From the IMG/VR virus record IMGVR_UViG_3300026484_000236, positions 1 through 64,000 of that record: 64,000 nt of DNA. One strand, 5' to 3'. The notes under the pieces are model-generated. The model saw only the letters and a list, made by a program, of their open reading frames with translations, was not told the DNA's origin and ran no database searches. The position numbers and the translations under genes were made by a program. Numbering within the stretch: the first letter of the stretch is position 1; the number at the start of each line of letters is the position of its first letter. Of the stretch, positions 1-7,554 are shown piece by piece. This DNA is from a virus.

Positions 1-180
1 CAGCTTGTGCTGGAGCAGCTGGCATACTTGGAGCAGCTTGTGCTGGAGCAGCTGGCATACTTGGAGCAGCTTGTGCTGGAGCAGCTGGCATACTTGGAGC
101 AGCTTGTGCTGGAGCAGCTGGCATACTTGGAGCAGCTGGCATACTTGGAGCAGCTTGTGCTGGCATACTTGGAGCAGCCA
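1..180 (-). repeat. tandem repeat encoding Ala/Pro/Met/Gln-rich tail
   Basis: A unit of about 33 bp encoding AAPSMPAAPAQ is repeated, with shorter 18-bp AAPSMP variants mixed in, running off the left edge. The copies are almost identical in DNA, so the array probably expanded recently by slippage or unequal recombination. It forms the C-terminal tail of the ssDNA-binding protein described next. Confidence 0.9.
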
Positions 181-733
181 TAGCTTCTTGATCAGCTACA
201 TAACCACCGTCGATTGCTGCTGGAGCTGGAGCATGTCCACCAGTATATTTATTTTTTTCTAATCTTAGAATCTGAATCCAGTTTCCAAACATTTTAACAC
301 CACGTTGTGGTTTATCATAACCAGATACAACTACACCAACATTAGCTAGTGTTCCTTCTCCAACGATACCAACGTTTGGTACTTCATTAGATTGAGAATC
401 ATAAACCTTAATTGGATATTGTGTATCAGCATTTTGAACACCTTTAAAAATCACATGACTCTTAGAAGGATCTACCATTGGATGAAGAGCTTGAGCAATT
501 CTGGAAAGATCGCCTGGTTGGAATACGGTATATCCCATACTTTGTGGATTATTAGTACCACCAGAAACCTGAGCCCAAGTATTATTACAAGTATCTATAA
601 TTTCTTGAGCTTGTGGATGATCCATTGGGATTACACATTCGAAACTAAACTTGTTTGATGTTTCATTTACTCTTTCTAAGAAAGGCCATTGAATAAGAAC
701 TTGATTCACTTGGAGATTTGTATTTACTGCCAT
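1..733 (-). CDS. ssDNA-binding protein, T7 gp2.5/Enc34-like OB fold, partial (C-terminus beyond left edge)
   Basis: The reading frame starts at an ATG at 733 behind AAGGAAATACAA and leaves the window at position 1. The first 165 or so residues resemble phage single-stranded DNA-binding proteins of the DUF2815/gp2.5 type: a compact beta-rich domain with a late strand pair (GTLANVGVVVSGYD, GVKMFGNWIQILRLE) typical of that OB fold. It would coat ssDNA in replication and recombination. Behind the fold lies a low-complexity Ala-Pro-Ser-Met-Gln tail of tandem repeats, where gp2.5 proteins usually have a short acidic tail. The real C-terminus cannot be seen. The family assignment is by fold pattern only. 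Confidence 0.6.
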   Translation of the reverse strand, partial: MAVNTNLQVNQVLIQWPFLERVNETSNKFSFECVIPMDHPQAQEIIDTCNNTWAQVSGGTNNPQSMGYTVFQPGDLSRIAQALHPMVDPSKSHVIFKGVQNADTQYPIKVYDSQSNEVPNVGIVGEGTLANVGVVVSGYDKPQRGVKMFGNWIQILRLEKNKYTGGHAPAPAAIDGGYVADQEAMAAPSMPAQAAPSMPAAPSMPAAPAQAAPSMPAAPAQAAPSMPAAPAQAAPSMPAAPAQA

Positions 734-761
734 TTGTATTTCCTTTAAATTAAACGTTTAA

Positions 762-848
762 TTCTGGCTTCGGCCAAGAATTTTTAACTATACCAAAATA
801 TATCTATATTATCTGTATATAGACTTTTAGTATTTTGGCTTCGGCCAA
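762..848. other. two GGC-TTCG-GCC hairpins upstream of the ssDNA-binding gene
   Basis: Two short stems, at 762-780 and 835-848, share the sequence TTGGCTTCGGCCAA or a close variant. In the plus-strand sense the loop is the stable cUUCGg tetraloop; in the sense of the surrounding minus-strand genes it is CGAA. They flank the promoter-like motif at 793-813. The first is followed by five T on the plus strand, so it could terminate antisense transcripts; a 5' leader structure is the alternative. Confidence 0.55.
793..813 (-). promoter_or_regulatory. promoter-like ATAGATAT motif upstream of ssDNA-binding gene
   Basis: On the minus strand this reads GATAATATAGATATATTTTG. The core ATAGATAT recurs in at least eight other intergenic sites in this window, mostly upstream of a first gene. 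It lies 60 bases before the start at 733. A phage RNA polymerase promoter is the likely meaning but this is inferred from recurrence only. Confidence 0.4.
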
Positions 849-892
849 TTAATTTAAAAGGTATGGTCTTCCTTTTTATATTTATTGAGAAA

Positions 893-919
893 ACTATTCA
901 TAGTCGTACTATGAATAGT
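893..919 (-). terminator. palindromic hairpin ACTATTCATAGT after the nuclease gene
   Basis: A perfect 12-bp stem with a 3-base loop lies just after the stop codon of the gene at 937-2007 and is followed on the minus strand by TTTTCTC. Nearly the same hairpin with the same flanking TAACTATCTTTAGCTATC occurs at 28234-28262. A terminator or RNA 3'-end stabiliser is likely. Confidence 0.55.
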
Positions 920-936
920 TAACTATCTTTAGCTAT

Positions 937-2007
937 CTATAATAATCCTTTTAATATATCATTAATTATATCTAAATCTAGATAACTTAAACGCACTAAC
1001 AATATATTATTTTTAATGGCATACTTTGTTTTTATATTATCTTTTAATCGTCTTAATTTAAATTCTTTCTCGCCACCAAAACACTTTATTGGTTTAAAAT
1101 GCTGTTCTCCATCATACTCTATCAACAGATTATAATCTGGTAAATAAAAATCAAATGGAAGTGTATTTTTATATTTACAATCTTTAAAACGATATTCGGA
1201 AAAGAAAACTATATTATTTTCTTTTAAAAAATTTAATATTTTTCTTTCCCCTTTTGATTGAGAACATATTGGGCAACCTGCTCCAGATTTATGATTACTT
1301 GGTAATTGCCAAAAACTACCATGTACCGGACAAATAATTTCCATTTTAGTATCAACATTTACAAAAGTTTCTTCGATGTATTTAAATTTATTAAAATGCG
1401 CCTTATTGAAATCATCTATATGTTCGTAAATTGATTTTCTAACGCACTCCGGACAACCAGAAGCCTGACGATTAATATGGTTAATAGCAATTTGGAAAAA
1501 ACTCCCATGCTTTGGACAGATAATTTCAACTTTTGACATACTATTTATATATTCTACCTTAGTATAATTATATTTTAAACCATGTTTTAATTTAGCTTTT
1601 TCAATCCATTCGGTTTTTGATAATTTTTTAGTTCCGCCGCATCTAGGGCAACCACTTTTTAAATGACTATTTGGAGTTTGGAAAAAACTACCATGTTTAT
1701 CAATCCTGCAAATAATTTCAATTTCTTTCATGGAACCTTTATAATTCATTTTTGAATAATCGTATTTATTTTTATGAATTTTATTAAAGTTATCTATAAT
1801 TTCAAAAGTGGTTTTAATCCGTCCGGAACATCTGGGACACCCGGAACCATTTAAATGCATATTTGGCCGCTGCCAAAAACTACCATGTACTGGACAAATA
1901 ATTTCCATTTTAGTACGACGGTTAATATATACCGATTTAGAATAATCATAATTTGGATGAATTTTTTTACATCTAGTTATAACTTCTTCTTGGGATAATT
2001 TACGCAT
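937..2007 (-). CDS. homing-endonuclease-like protein: four zinc-ribbon modules plus Vsr/EDxHD-like nuclease domain
   Basis: 356 residues. Four successive modules of about 65 residues each carry the pattern Y-[DN]-Y-[ST]-K ... [IV]-E-I-I-C-P-x-H-G-S-F-x-Q ... H ... G-C-P-x-C, which should bind zinc and probably DNA. The C-terminal 100 residues form a nuclease domain with FDFYLPDYNLLIEYDGEQH, matching the Asp/Glu and Gln-His pattern of Vsr-like (EDxHD) nucleases of free-standing phage homing endonucleases. It is the member with most modules among five related genes here (13820, 47657, 50112, 63155). It sits between the ssDNA-binding and DpdA-like genes, an accessory position. The start at 2007 follows AAGGAAATAAT. 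Confidence 0.75.
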   Translation of the reverse strand: MRKLSQEEVITRCKKIHPNYDYSKSVYINRRTKMEIICPVHGSFWQRPNMHLNGSGCPRCSGRIKTTFEIIDNFNKIHKNKYDYSKMNYKGSMKEIEIICRIDKHGSFFQTPNSHLKSGCPRCGGTKKLSKTEWIEKAKLKHGLKYNYTKVEYINSMSKVEIICPKHGSFFQIAINHINRQASGCPECVRKSIYEHIDDFNKAHFNKFKYIEETFVNVDTKMEIICPVHGSFWQLPSNHKSGAGCPICSQSKGERKILNFLKENNIVFFSEYRFKDCKYKNTLPFDFYLPDYNLLIEYDGEQHFKPIKCFGGEKEFKLRRLKDNIKTKYAIKNNILLVRLSYLDLDIINDILKGLL

Positions 2008-2039
2008 ATTATTTCCTTATGGAAATAATATCTAATTAA

Positions 2040-3284
2040 CTATTTATAATAATCTTCAATTAAAGCATGTACTTCTTGATGGTACTCTTCAAAAGTTCCA
2101 TCTTCATAATGCTTTAATCCTTTTTTAGCTAATCTAAAATTATTTACTAATTCTTGAGCTAACCGACCTTGTTTAAAAATAGGATTGTATAATTGTAAAT
2201 CTTGTATTGTCCAATCTAAAATACTTCGATCTTGAATTTTATCCATATTATCATCCCGGAATTTATTAGCAAATGCTAATGTACTTTCAACCCCTTGACA
2301 AACTATTTCTACAAAGTCCGGATTAGAAACTTTTCCAGTTTTTTTCAAAGTTTCTAATGCTTCTTCTATATTATAATCAACTTTTTTTAATGAAACGTTG
2401 TTTTCTAACATAATTGCTAAATGATCTATATCTCTAGCCATTTCGAATTCATTATCATTTAAGGCATTTCTATATATTAATGGAAGCTTTGCCTGTATCG
2501 GACTAAATCTTAAGATTTCGCTCGAATCCATTGTAATTTCAAAACCTACTATTTCTTCTAAAATTACAGCCGTAATAATAGCTAATCTAGAACTTTGTCC
2601 CAACATATGTACATGTTTAATTACACCATCTTTTCCAAGATATTTCGCATAACCCATTAACCAGAATAACATTGGAGTAAAATGATTAAATTTGGCATTT
2701 GTCTCTTTTTTAAGACCTACTAAACCTCCAAAAGAATATCTTGAATAAATATCAAATACTTTATTATCTTCCATAATCTTTTTCCAAATTTCTAATGTTT
2801 CCGGAAATCTACTCTGAACAATAAATAATTGTTTATCTCTAAGTTTTGGAAATTTTTCAAATATTTTTAAACTAGATTCAATACTATGTTTATTATATTT
2901 AAAAATTTCATCTTTTGATAAATTTTTATTAAGAACGTCTAATGAAAATATCAAAGTTTCAATATTTTCATTTTCAAAATTGTTATGAAATTTCTTTAGA
3001 AGAAAGTGATAGGTATCTATATATTCCCGAAGTCTATTTTTAGAAATATACCCCATAAGAATTTGGAAACCACCACTATCTAACAATAATGTTTTCAAAT
3101 TTGGATCAGTGATTTCATTAAAATTTTTAAAAAGTTTATCCATCTGTCGATAAACTTGATGAATACTCCAACCACGGGAAGTGGTTGGTTCCGCAATACT
3201 AATTAAAGCGGCGTTAAAGTGATTAATAATAATATTTTTTACTTCGGAAACTGGACTTAGTCCTGTTACTGGTATATACTGCAT
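2040..3284 (-). CDS. dpdA: DpdA-like DNA 7-deazaguanine transglycosylase (TGT superfamily)
   Basis: 414 residues, read as a tRNA-guanine transglycosylase superfamily protein of the phage DpdA type, which exchanges guanine in DNA for a 7-deazaguanine base. Visible family motifs are DSGGFQ at 69-74, FSLDV at 113-117, YSFGGLVG at 183-190 (the substrate-recognition GG loop), HVHMLG at 224-229 and a TMDSSE segment whose Asp253 is the candidate nucleophile. The zinc-binding C-terminal site of bacterial TGT is not evident, as in DpdA proteins. The same window holds QueE (11266-12111) and Gat-QueC (43461-44933), which supply the base. An RNA-directed TGT cannot be excluded by eye, but the phage context favours DNA. 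Confidence 0.75.
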   Translation of the reverse strand: MQYIPVTGLSPVSEVKNIIINHFNAALISIAEPTTSRGWSIHQVYRQMDKLFKNFNEITDPNLKTLLLDSGGFQILMGYISKNRLREYIDTYHFLLKKFHNNFENENIETLIFSLDVLNKNLSKDEIFKYNKHSIESSLKIFEKFPKLRDKQLFIVQSRFPETLEIWKKIMEDNKVFDIYSRYSFGGLVGLKKETNAKFNHFTPMLFWLMGYAKYLGKDGVIKHVHMLGQSSRLAIITAVILEEIVGFEITMDSSEILRFSPIQAKLPLIYRNALNDNEFEMARDIDHLAIMLENNVSLKKVDYNIEEALETLKKTGKVSNPDFVEIVCQGVESTLAFANKFRDDNMDKIQDRSILDWTIQDLQLYNPIFKQGRLAQELVNNFRLAKKGLKHYEDGTFEEYHQEVHALIEDYYK

Positions 3285-3286
3285 AT

Positions 3287-3622
3287 TTATCCCTCTATTA
3301 AATTAGGTGTTCCGGCATATCTATTAATAGTATCTGCTAAACGTTGTCTCGTACTAACAATAGAAAGTTGATTTTTTAATAAATCAATTCTATGTTTAGC
3401 TAAATTCATTTCAAGAACTTCATTATTAAAATTTTCATCTGTTGATCTAAGGGCAAGTACTTGTTTCTCCTGTGATGTTCTAGATTCGGTATCCATTTTA
3501 TCAGCGATGTAACTATCTACTTTATGCGATAATTCCAAATGTTTTTCCATTTGTGTCAGGAGGTCTATTTCAATAGTCTCAAGTTTTGCAAAGTCTTTTT
3601 GCAGTTGTTCTAAAATTTCCAT
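3287..3622 (-). CDS. small coiled-coil protein, unknown function
   Basis: 111 residues, almost wholly helical and rich in Leu, Glu, Gln and Lys, with heptad-like spacing over residues 1-95, so probably a coiled coil. Start at 3622 follows AAGGAATTATT. Its stop lies three bases before the DpdA-like start, so the two are probably co-translated. I do not recognise a family; a small structural or scaffold protein is possible. Confidence 0.6.
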   Translation of the reverse strand: MEILEQLQKDFAKLETIEIDLLTQMEKHLELSHKVDSYIADKMDTESRTSQEKQVLALRSTDENFNNEVLEMNLAKHRIDLLKNQLSIVSTRQRLADTINRYAGTPNLIEG

Positions 3623-3631
3623 AATAATTCC

Positions 3632-4069
3632 TTATAAATTAATTTGTGAAAGCAAATCTAATTGCTTAATCATATTTGAATAAAAAGCTATTCTACCTTT
3701 TAAAAGACCTAAGACCAATTTTTCATCTTCGGATAAAGTATCTGATCTTAAACTATATTCATGAAGAGTTACTAAATAACTTTGATAAATTTTTTTAATT
3801 TCCTCTACCTGATTTGGAACTTGAAATGTTTTTGTATTTTTCCCATGAAATTCGAAAGGTACTTTTAGAATAGTGTTTTCTAAAAGTACCAGTGCGTCAA
3901 TATTAAAATTATTATCGATTTCGTTTCTTTCATTAAGTTCTTCATCGTTAAGTTCTTCTTCTTTAAATGTTTTTTCCGGTGGAATAATTTTTAAAATAAT
4001 CATTTCCTCATGAACTAACGTTTTATTATATCTTAAAAAAGTATCTTTATCTAATGCTACTTCTACCAT
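3632..4069 (-). CDS. unknown protein, 145 aa
   Basis: Start at 4069 follows AAAGGAGATTT. The protein is mixed alpha/beta with an acidic centre (EEELNDEELNERNE) and a helical C-terminal half. No motif is recognised. It follows the E2-like gene and an 91-residue gene in the same run, so it may belong to the same module as the E1/E2-like pair. Confidence 0.6.
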   Translation of the reverse strand: MVEVALDKDTFLRYNKTLVHEEMIILKIIPPEKTFKEEELNDEELNERNEIDNNFNIDALVLLENTILKVPFEFHGKNTKTFQVPNQVEEIKKIYQSYLVTLHEYSLRSDTLSEDEKLVLGLLKGRIAFYSNMIKQLDLLSQINL

Positions 4070-4078
4070 AAATCTCCT

Positions 4079-4354
4079 TTAATTTAAAATTAAATTAATG
4101 TTTAAATCATTTAAACATTCTTTTAATGTAGTAGTTAAATTACCAAAATCCAAATTATGTAATAAATCATTATTCGTTTTAAGAATATTGTTTATATCAT
4201 ATTTTTTATCTAATATATTTAATTTATTAAATATATCATTCCATACCTTCATTAGTAAAACGGTATTTCGAATAACTTTTTTATCAATAATGAGATTACT
4301 ATTATGAATTACTACGCCTTCTGCAACTGCTGTTGGAATATTACCATTCTCCAT
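4079..4354 (-). CDS. unknown small protein, 91 aa
   Basis: An upstream in-frame Met exists at 4432 but lies inside the preceding gene without a ribosome binding site. The ATG at 4354 (MENGNIPTAVAEG) follows AGGAGAATCAA and is preferred. The gene overlaps the end of the E2-like gene by 14 bases, suggesting coupled translation. The sequence is helical and Asn/Leu-rich with no known motif. Confidence 0.6.
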   Translation of the reverse strand: MENGNIPTAVAEGVVIHNSNLIIDKKVIRNTVLLMKVWNDIFNKLNILDKKYDINNILKTNNDLLHNLDFGNLTTTLKECLNDLNINLILN

Positions 4355-5480
4355 TTGATTCTCCTGTTGAAGTTGATTCAGTTTCTTGACTTTCAGCGGC
4401 TTCTTCTTTAGTAGGAACTTTATAAAAATCACATGCTATTTTTTTAGCGGTTGTTGCCATACTAATCCATTTTTTATTATTGTTTGTCAAAATACCATCA
4501 AACCACATACTACTCAAGTAAACTCTATTTAAAGTTAACCAACCACTAGCACGTTCTTTTGGAAGACTTCCTGTACAAATTTTACCAGCACCATCTCCCA
4601 TAATATAATCGGAGCCATGTCTATGATCTATATTACCAGAAATCATTATTCCCGTATTATAACCAACAGAATTACTTCGGGTTGGATTCTTTAAAAGAAT
4701 CATTCCGTAATATGGAGTAGCTATACTATCTACAATCATTTGAAGAGGTACCATTAAAGCTTTTGGAATAGTTGAGCTTACAACATCCTCTTTAAATTGT
4801 AATGGAGCAAATTGATCAATTTGCTCCAACGTGCTTAAAAATTCAAGTTCTGTAAAATATGTATCTAAATTTTGATTTAGATTTCTCTGTACTGTTTCGG
4901 TATTGATAAAATATTTTGATTGTGAAATATAAGAAACCCAAGATTTTTCATAGTTTATATTATACCCCTTATCAACAGTGGTAGCATCTATTTCACTCGA
5001 ATTCATAGAATCGTAATTATATTCGTAGATAATAATAGTTCCTTTTTCGGGAATTTTAATTTGTCCAAGTTTAATCGCTAATGCGGTTAAGGGATGCAAT
5101 GGATTAATTAAATACTGGGTGCGAGAATCTGATTTAATAAGCACTCCATAAATTTCTGGAACATTATGAACATTTTCTAAAAATGCCATAATATCGAAAT
5201 TTTTTGATAAATCATACTTTATCGATTTAATTTGAGATTTTAATTTATCTCTTAATTTATTTTTACTTGAATGAGAACTTACCGAAGAAGTTACAGAACC
5301 ATCATATCTAAAAATGGCATCGTTATCTCGTAAAATATCGTCTGAACTTAATGGGAAATAAAGATTTCCATCGTTATCTCCATAGGCATTATCAGATTCC
5401 TCAACTATTTGAGTTTCCGATTCGATAATATCTTTTACTTCTTCTTTAATTGCTAAATGAAATACGCTAATTGCTTTCAT
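4341..5480 (-). CDS. candidate E2-like (Prok-E2/PRTRC-B type) protein next to E1-like gene
   Basis: 379 residues. The C-terminal third has the segment HRHGSDYIMGDGAGKICTGS (286-305) followed by LPKERASGWLTLNRVYLSSMW, which resembles the G-[KR]-[IV]-C-x-G core and following helix of bacterial E2-like proteins found beside ThiF-type E1 proteins (the PRTRC-B/Prok-E2 families); Cys302 would be the thiol carrier. The N-terminal half is a separate alpha/beta region. The tail from about 355 is a Ser/Thr/Glu-rich linker ending in GEW, like the EPDW end of its E1-like neighbour at 5589-6647. The match is weak by eye, so treat E2 identity as a hypothesis; the neighbouring E1-like gene is the main support. 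Confidence 0.4.
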   Translation of the reverse strand: MKAISVFHLAIKEEVKDIIESETQIVEESDNAYGDNDGNLYFPLSSDDILRDNDAIFRYDGSVTSSVSSHSSKNKLRDKLKSQIKSIKYDLSKNFDIMAFLENVHNVPEIYGVLIKSDSRTQYLINPLHPLTALAIKLGQIKIPEKGTIIIYEYNYDSMNSSEIDATTVDKGYNINYEKSWVSYISQSKYFINTETVQRNLNQNLDTYFTELEFLSTLEQIDQFAPLQFKEDVVSSTIPKALMVPLQMIVDSIATPYYGMILLKNPTRSNSVGYNTGIMISGNIDHRHGSDYIMGDGAGKICTGSLPKERASGWLTLNRVYLSSMWFDGILTNNNKKWISMATTAKKIACDFYKVPTKEEAAESQETESTSTGESNGEW

Positions 5481-5528
5481 ATTTTTCCTTTTTTATTTAA
5501 TATTTTTTTTATTTTTATTTTTATTTTA

Positions 5529-5560
5529 AGTTATATTAAGACTTCGGTCTTAATATAACT
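5529..5560. terminator. 14-bp hairpin with TTCG loop between E1-like and E2-like genes
   Basis: A perfect 14-bp stem closes on a cTTCGg tetraloop in the plus-strand sense and is followed there by five T, the form of an intrinsic terminator for plus-strand transcripts. For the minus-strand genes around it, the loop is CGAA and no T-run follows, so it would be an RNA stability or processing structure there. Confidence 0.55.
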
Positions 5561-5588
5561 TTTTCTTTATTTTTATTTTTAATACGGT

Positions 5589-6647
5589 TTACCAATCTGG
5601 TTCCGTATTACTTCTTTCAACATTTTCTGAGGTTTCCTCGGTGGACTCTTCCGGATATAAGGAATACACTTCACCATAATCAACTCTAAATAAACTTTCA
5701 CTTTGTATATGAGTTGGTTTTGGTAAATTCTTTTTACCTTGTATTGGAATTTCGTTAAAGATTTCTAACATTTTAATAGTACCTACGGCAAGATTAGCTA
5801 GAAGCACTGGAACATCGATACTACCATAGCTTTCAAAAGTTAACTCTGTATTTACTAATGGTTGATAGAAAATTTCTAATTCATTGTTCGCATGCCCTAA
5901 GAAATAAAAGGGAGCGTTATTCAAAAGAACACGAGCTTCGAAATTTGGAGCACCAATAAATACAAATCCATCTTTTACTAATTGTTTTACTTCTTTTTCA
6001 TCTTCTAGATATCTTTTAAAGAGACCCATCTTTTTAGTAAGTTGAAACTCTTCTTTAATAAGTCTAATCTTTGGAAGGGATCCATCATCATTACAATGAA
6101 TATTTAGAAACGAATCTAGAATAACTGGTTTACTAATTCTAAGAATATTTGTAAGACTAATACTATCTTTTTCAAAAATTATAATTTCTTCGAAAATTGG
6201 ATCGTTATACGAACTTATGAAAGCAAGAAGATAAGTATTCCATAAAAAGTTAATCATTGCACCACCATAACCAACTACACATATTTTAAGATTTTTCTGA
6301 GCAATTGAATCTAGTAATTCGTGTACCTTGGCTTTTCCCTCTGGAGTTGTTGGATCGTATCCAATAATATCAGTACAATATTGTTTTATAGTATCATTAA
6401 AATAAATTGTTTTGCTTTTATTACCATTATAAGAAATTGGAAAAGTATTTGTAAGACTTGGGTTAAGAATAAGAAGATTAGGATTCATATATGTCGTAAA
6501 TCTTTTAAGTAATCTAAAATTACTTTTACCTAATTTACTAATTACGTCATTATCCAACGCATGTTTAATAATGCTTGAATCTGCATAACGGTGTCTAATT
6601 TCTTCTTGGATTTTTTCCATTACATTTACTGTAGTATTGTTTGCCAT
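5589..6647 (-). CDS. E1/ThiF-like adenylating enzyme family protein
   Basis: 352 residues. Residues 120-250 match the Rossmann core of the ThiF/MoeB/E1 superfamily: LKICVVGYGGAMINF (nucleotide loop at 126-130), a second strand ending IIIFEKDSISLTNILR (158-170, equivalent to D-x-V-x-x-x-N-L-x-R with Arg170), Lys193, and FVFIGAPNFEARVLLNN (229-244, equivalent to the D-N-x-x-A-R helix). The family adenylates the C-terminus of ubiquitin-like or peptide substrates. No CxxC zinc pair and no clear catalytic cysteine are visible, as in PRTRC-type ThiF proteins. The N-terminal 115 residues are extra. The C-terminus is a Glu/Ser/Thr linker ending EPDW. Upstream lies the tandem-repeat protein, downstream the E2-like protein. 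Confidence 0.65.
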   Translation of the reverse strand: MANNTTVNVMEKIQEEIRHRYADSSIIKHALDNDVISKLGKSNFRLLKRFTTYMNPNLLILNPSLTNTFPISYNGNKSKTIYFNDTIKQYCTDIIGYDPTTPEGKAKVHELLDSIAQKNLKICVVGYGGAMINFLWNTYLLAFISSYNDPIFEEIIIFEKDSISLTNILRISKPVILDSFLNIHCNDDGSLPKIRLIKEEFQLTKKMGLFKRYLEDEKEVKQLVKDGFVFIGAPNFEARVLLNNAPFYFLGHANNELEIFYQPLVNTELTFESYGSIDVPVLLANLAVGTIKMLEIFNEIPIQGKKNLPKPTHIQSESLFRVDYGEVYSLYPEESTEETSENVERSNTEPDW

Positions 6648-6693
6648 TTAATTGCCTTTTTTATTTAAGTTATTTTTTTATTTATTTTGTAAA

Positions 6694-6721
6694 AACTATC
6701 AATAGTTAACTATTGATAGTT
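6694..6721. terminator. palindromic hairpin AACTATCAATAG-TTAA
   Basis: A perfect 28-base palindrome between the repeat-protein gene and the E1-like gene. It belongs to a family of ATAGTTAACTAT palindromes that recur at 893-919, 28234-28262 and in both copies of the long inverted repeat. A 3'-end structure of the repeat-protein transcript is likely. Confidence 0.5.
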
Positions 6722-6740
6722 AACTATCTCCAGTTGACTT

Positions 6741-7481
6741 TTATTTACCTGATTTAGCAGTTGCTTGAATACTAGCTGTATCGGCAGTACTAATTGAAAT
6801 ACCAGAATCAGTATTACTAGTACCAGAATCAGATGATGTTCCAGATGTTCCAGATGTACTTGTAGCACTTCCTGAACTTTGAACTGCTTCTTGAAGTAAA
6901 GCATCTAAAGAAGATGCTCCTGATTTAGCAGTTGCTTGAATACTAGCTGTATCGGCAGTACTAATTGAAATACCAGAATCAGTATTACTAGTACCAGAAT
7001 CAGATGATGTTCCAGATGTTCCAGATGTACTTGTAGCACTTCCTGAACTTTGAACTGCTTCTTGAAGTAAAGCATCTAAAGAAGATGCTCCTGATTTAGC
7101 AGTTGCTTGAATACTAGTTGTATCGGCAGTACTAATTGAAATACCAGAATCAGTATTACTAGTACCAGAATCAGATGATGTTCCAGATGTACTTGTAGCA
7201 CTTCCTGAACTTTGAACTGCTTCTTGAAGTAAAGCATCTAAAGAAGATGCTCCTGATTTAGCAGTTGCTTGAATACTAGCTGTATCGGCAGTACTAATTG
7301 AAATACCAGAATCAGTATTACTAGTACCAGAATCAGATGATGTTCCAGATGTTCCAGATGTACTTGTAGCACTTCCTGAACTTTGAACTGCTTCTTGAAG
7401 TAAAGCATCTAAAGAGGTTGCTCCTGATTTAGCCATAGTTAAGATATTAGTTGTATTAGTATTTGAGATAATTGTTGCCAT
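6741..7481 (-). CDS. Ser/Thr/Gly-rich tandem-repeat protein with polyubiquitin-like repeat layout
   Basis: 246 residues: a 20-residue leader ending MAKSG, then four repeats of 57, 54, 57 and 57 residues, then one extra Lys. Each repeat begins A-[ST]-SLDALLQEAVQ, a short amphipathic helix, continues as a Ser/Thr/Gly/Asp linker, and ends SIQATAKSG. Lysine occurs only in the AKSG junctions and at the last residue. Head-to-tail identical units ending in Gly with one extra residue on the last unit is the layout of polyubiquitin precursors, and the next genes are E1-like and E2-like. The units are not beta-grasp domains, so a disordered modifier, a multi-core peptide precursor or a repetitive structural protein are all possible. 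Start follows AAGGAAGTCCAA. Confidence 0.7.
   Translation of the reverse strand: MATIISNTNTTNILTMAKSGATSLDALLQEAVQSSGSATSTSGTSGTSSDSGTSNTDSGISISTADTASIQATAKSGASSLDALLQEAVQSSGSATSTSGTSSDSGTSNTDSGISISTADTTSIQATAKSGASSLDALLQEAVQSSGSATSTSGTSGTSSDSGTSNTDSGISISTADTASIQATAKSGASSLDALLQEAVQSSGSATSTSGTSGTSSDSGTSNTDSGISISTADTASIQATAKSGK
6747..7421 (-). repeat. four direct repeats of 171/162 bp
   Basis: Units occupy 7421-7251, 7250-7089, 7088-6918 and 6917-6747. They are almost identical in DNA, differing by a 9-base deletion in the second unit and a few single-base changes (for example Ala to Thr near the second junction). Such DNA identity means either very recent duplication or continuing homogenisation. 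Confidence 0.95.
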
Positions 7482-7530
7482 TTGGACTTCCTTTTTTATT
7501 TAAGTTTTTTATTTAAATTTTTTTTATTTT

Positions 7531-7544
7531 TTGGCTTCGGCCAA
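7531..7544. other. GGC-TTCG-GCC hairpin
   Basis: Another TTGGCTTCGGCCAA stem, here in the leader of the repeat-protein gene just after the CTGTCGTTA element. The A-rich stretch after it in the minus sense leads directly to the ribosome binding site. Confidence 0.5.
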
Positions 7545-7554
7545 GACATTAATT

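Noticed and set aside
5-262. Plus-strand frame of Cys-Trp-Ser-His repeats
   Set aside because: It is the reverse reading of the repeat tail of the ssDNA-binding gene, with no ribosome binding site and no other support.
4098-4307. Plus-strand frame inside the 91-residue gene
   Set aside because: No ribosome binding site, antisense to a well-supported chain of overlapping genes.
6747-7421. CRISPR-like array
   Set aside because: Units are head-to-tail without spacers and keep one open reading frame; this is a protein repeat.
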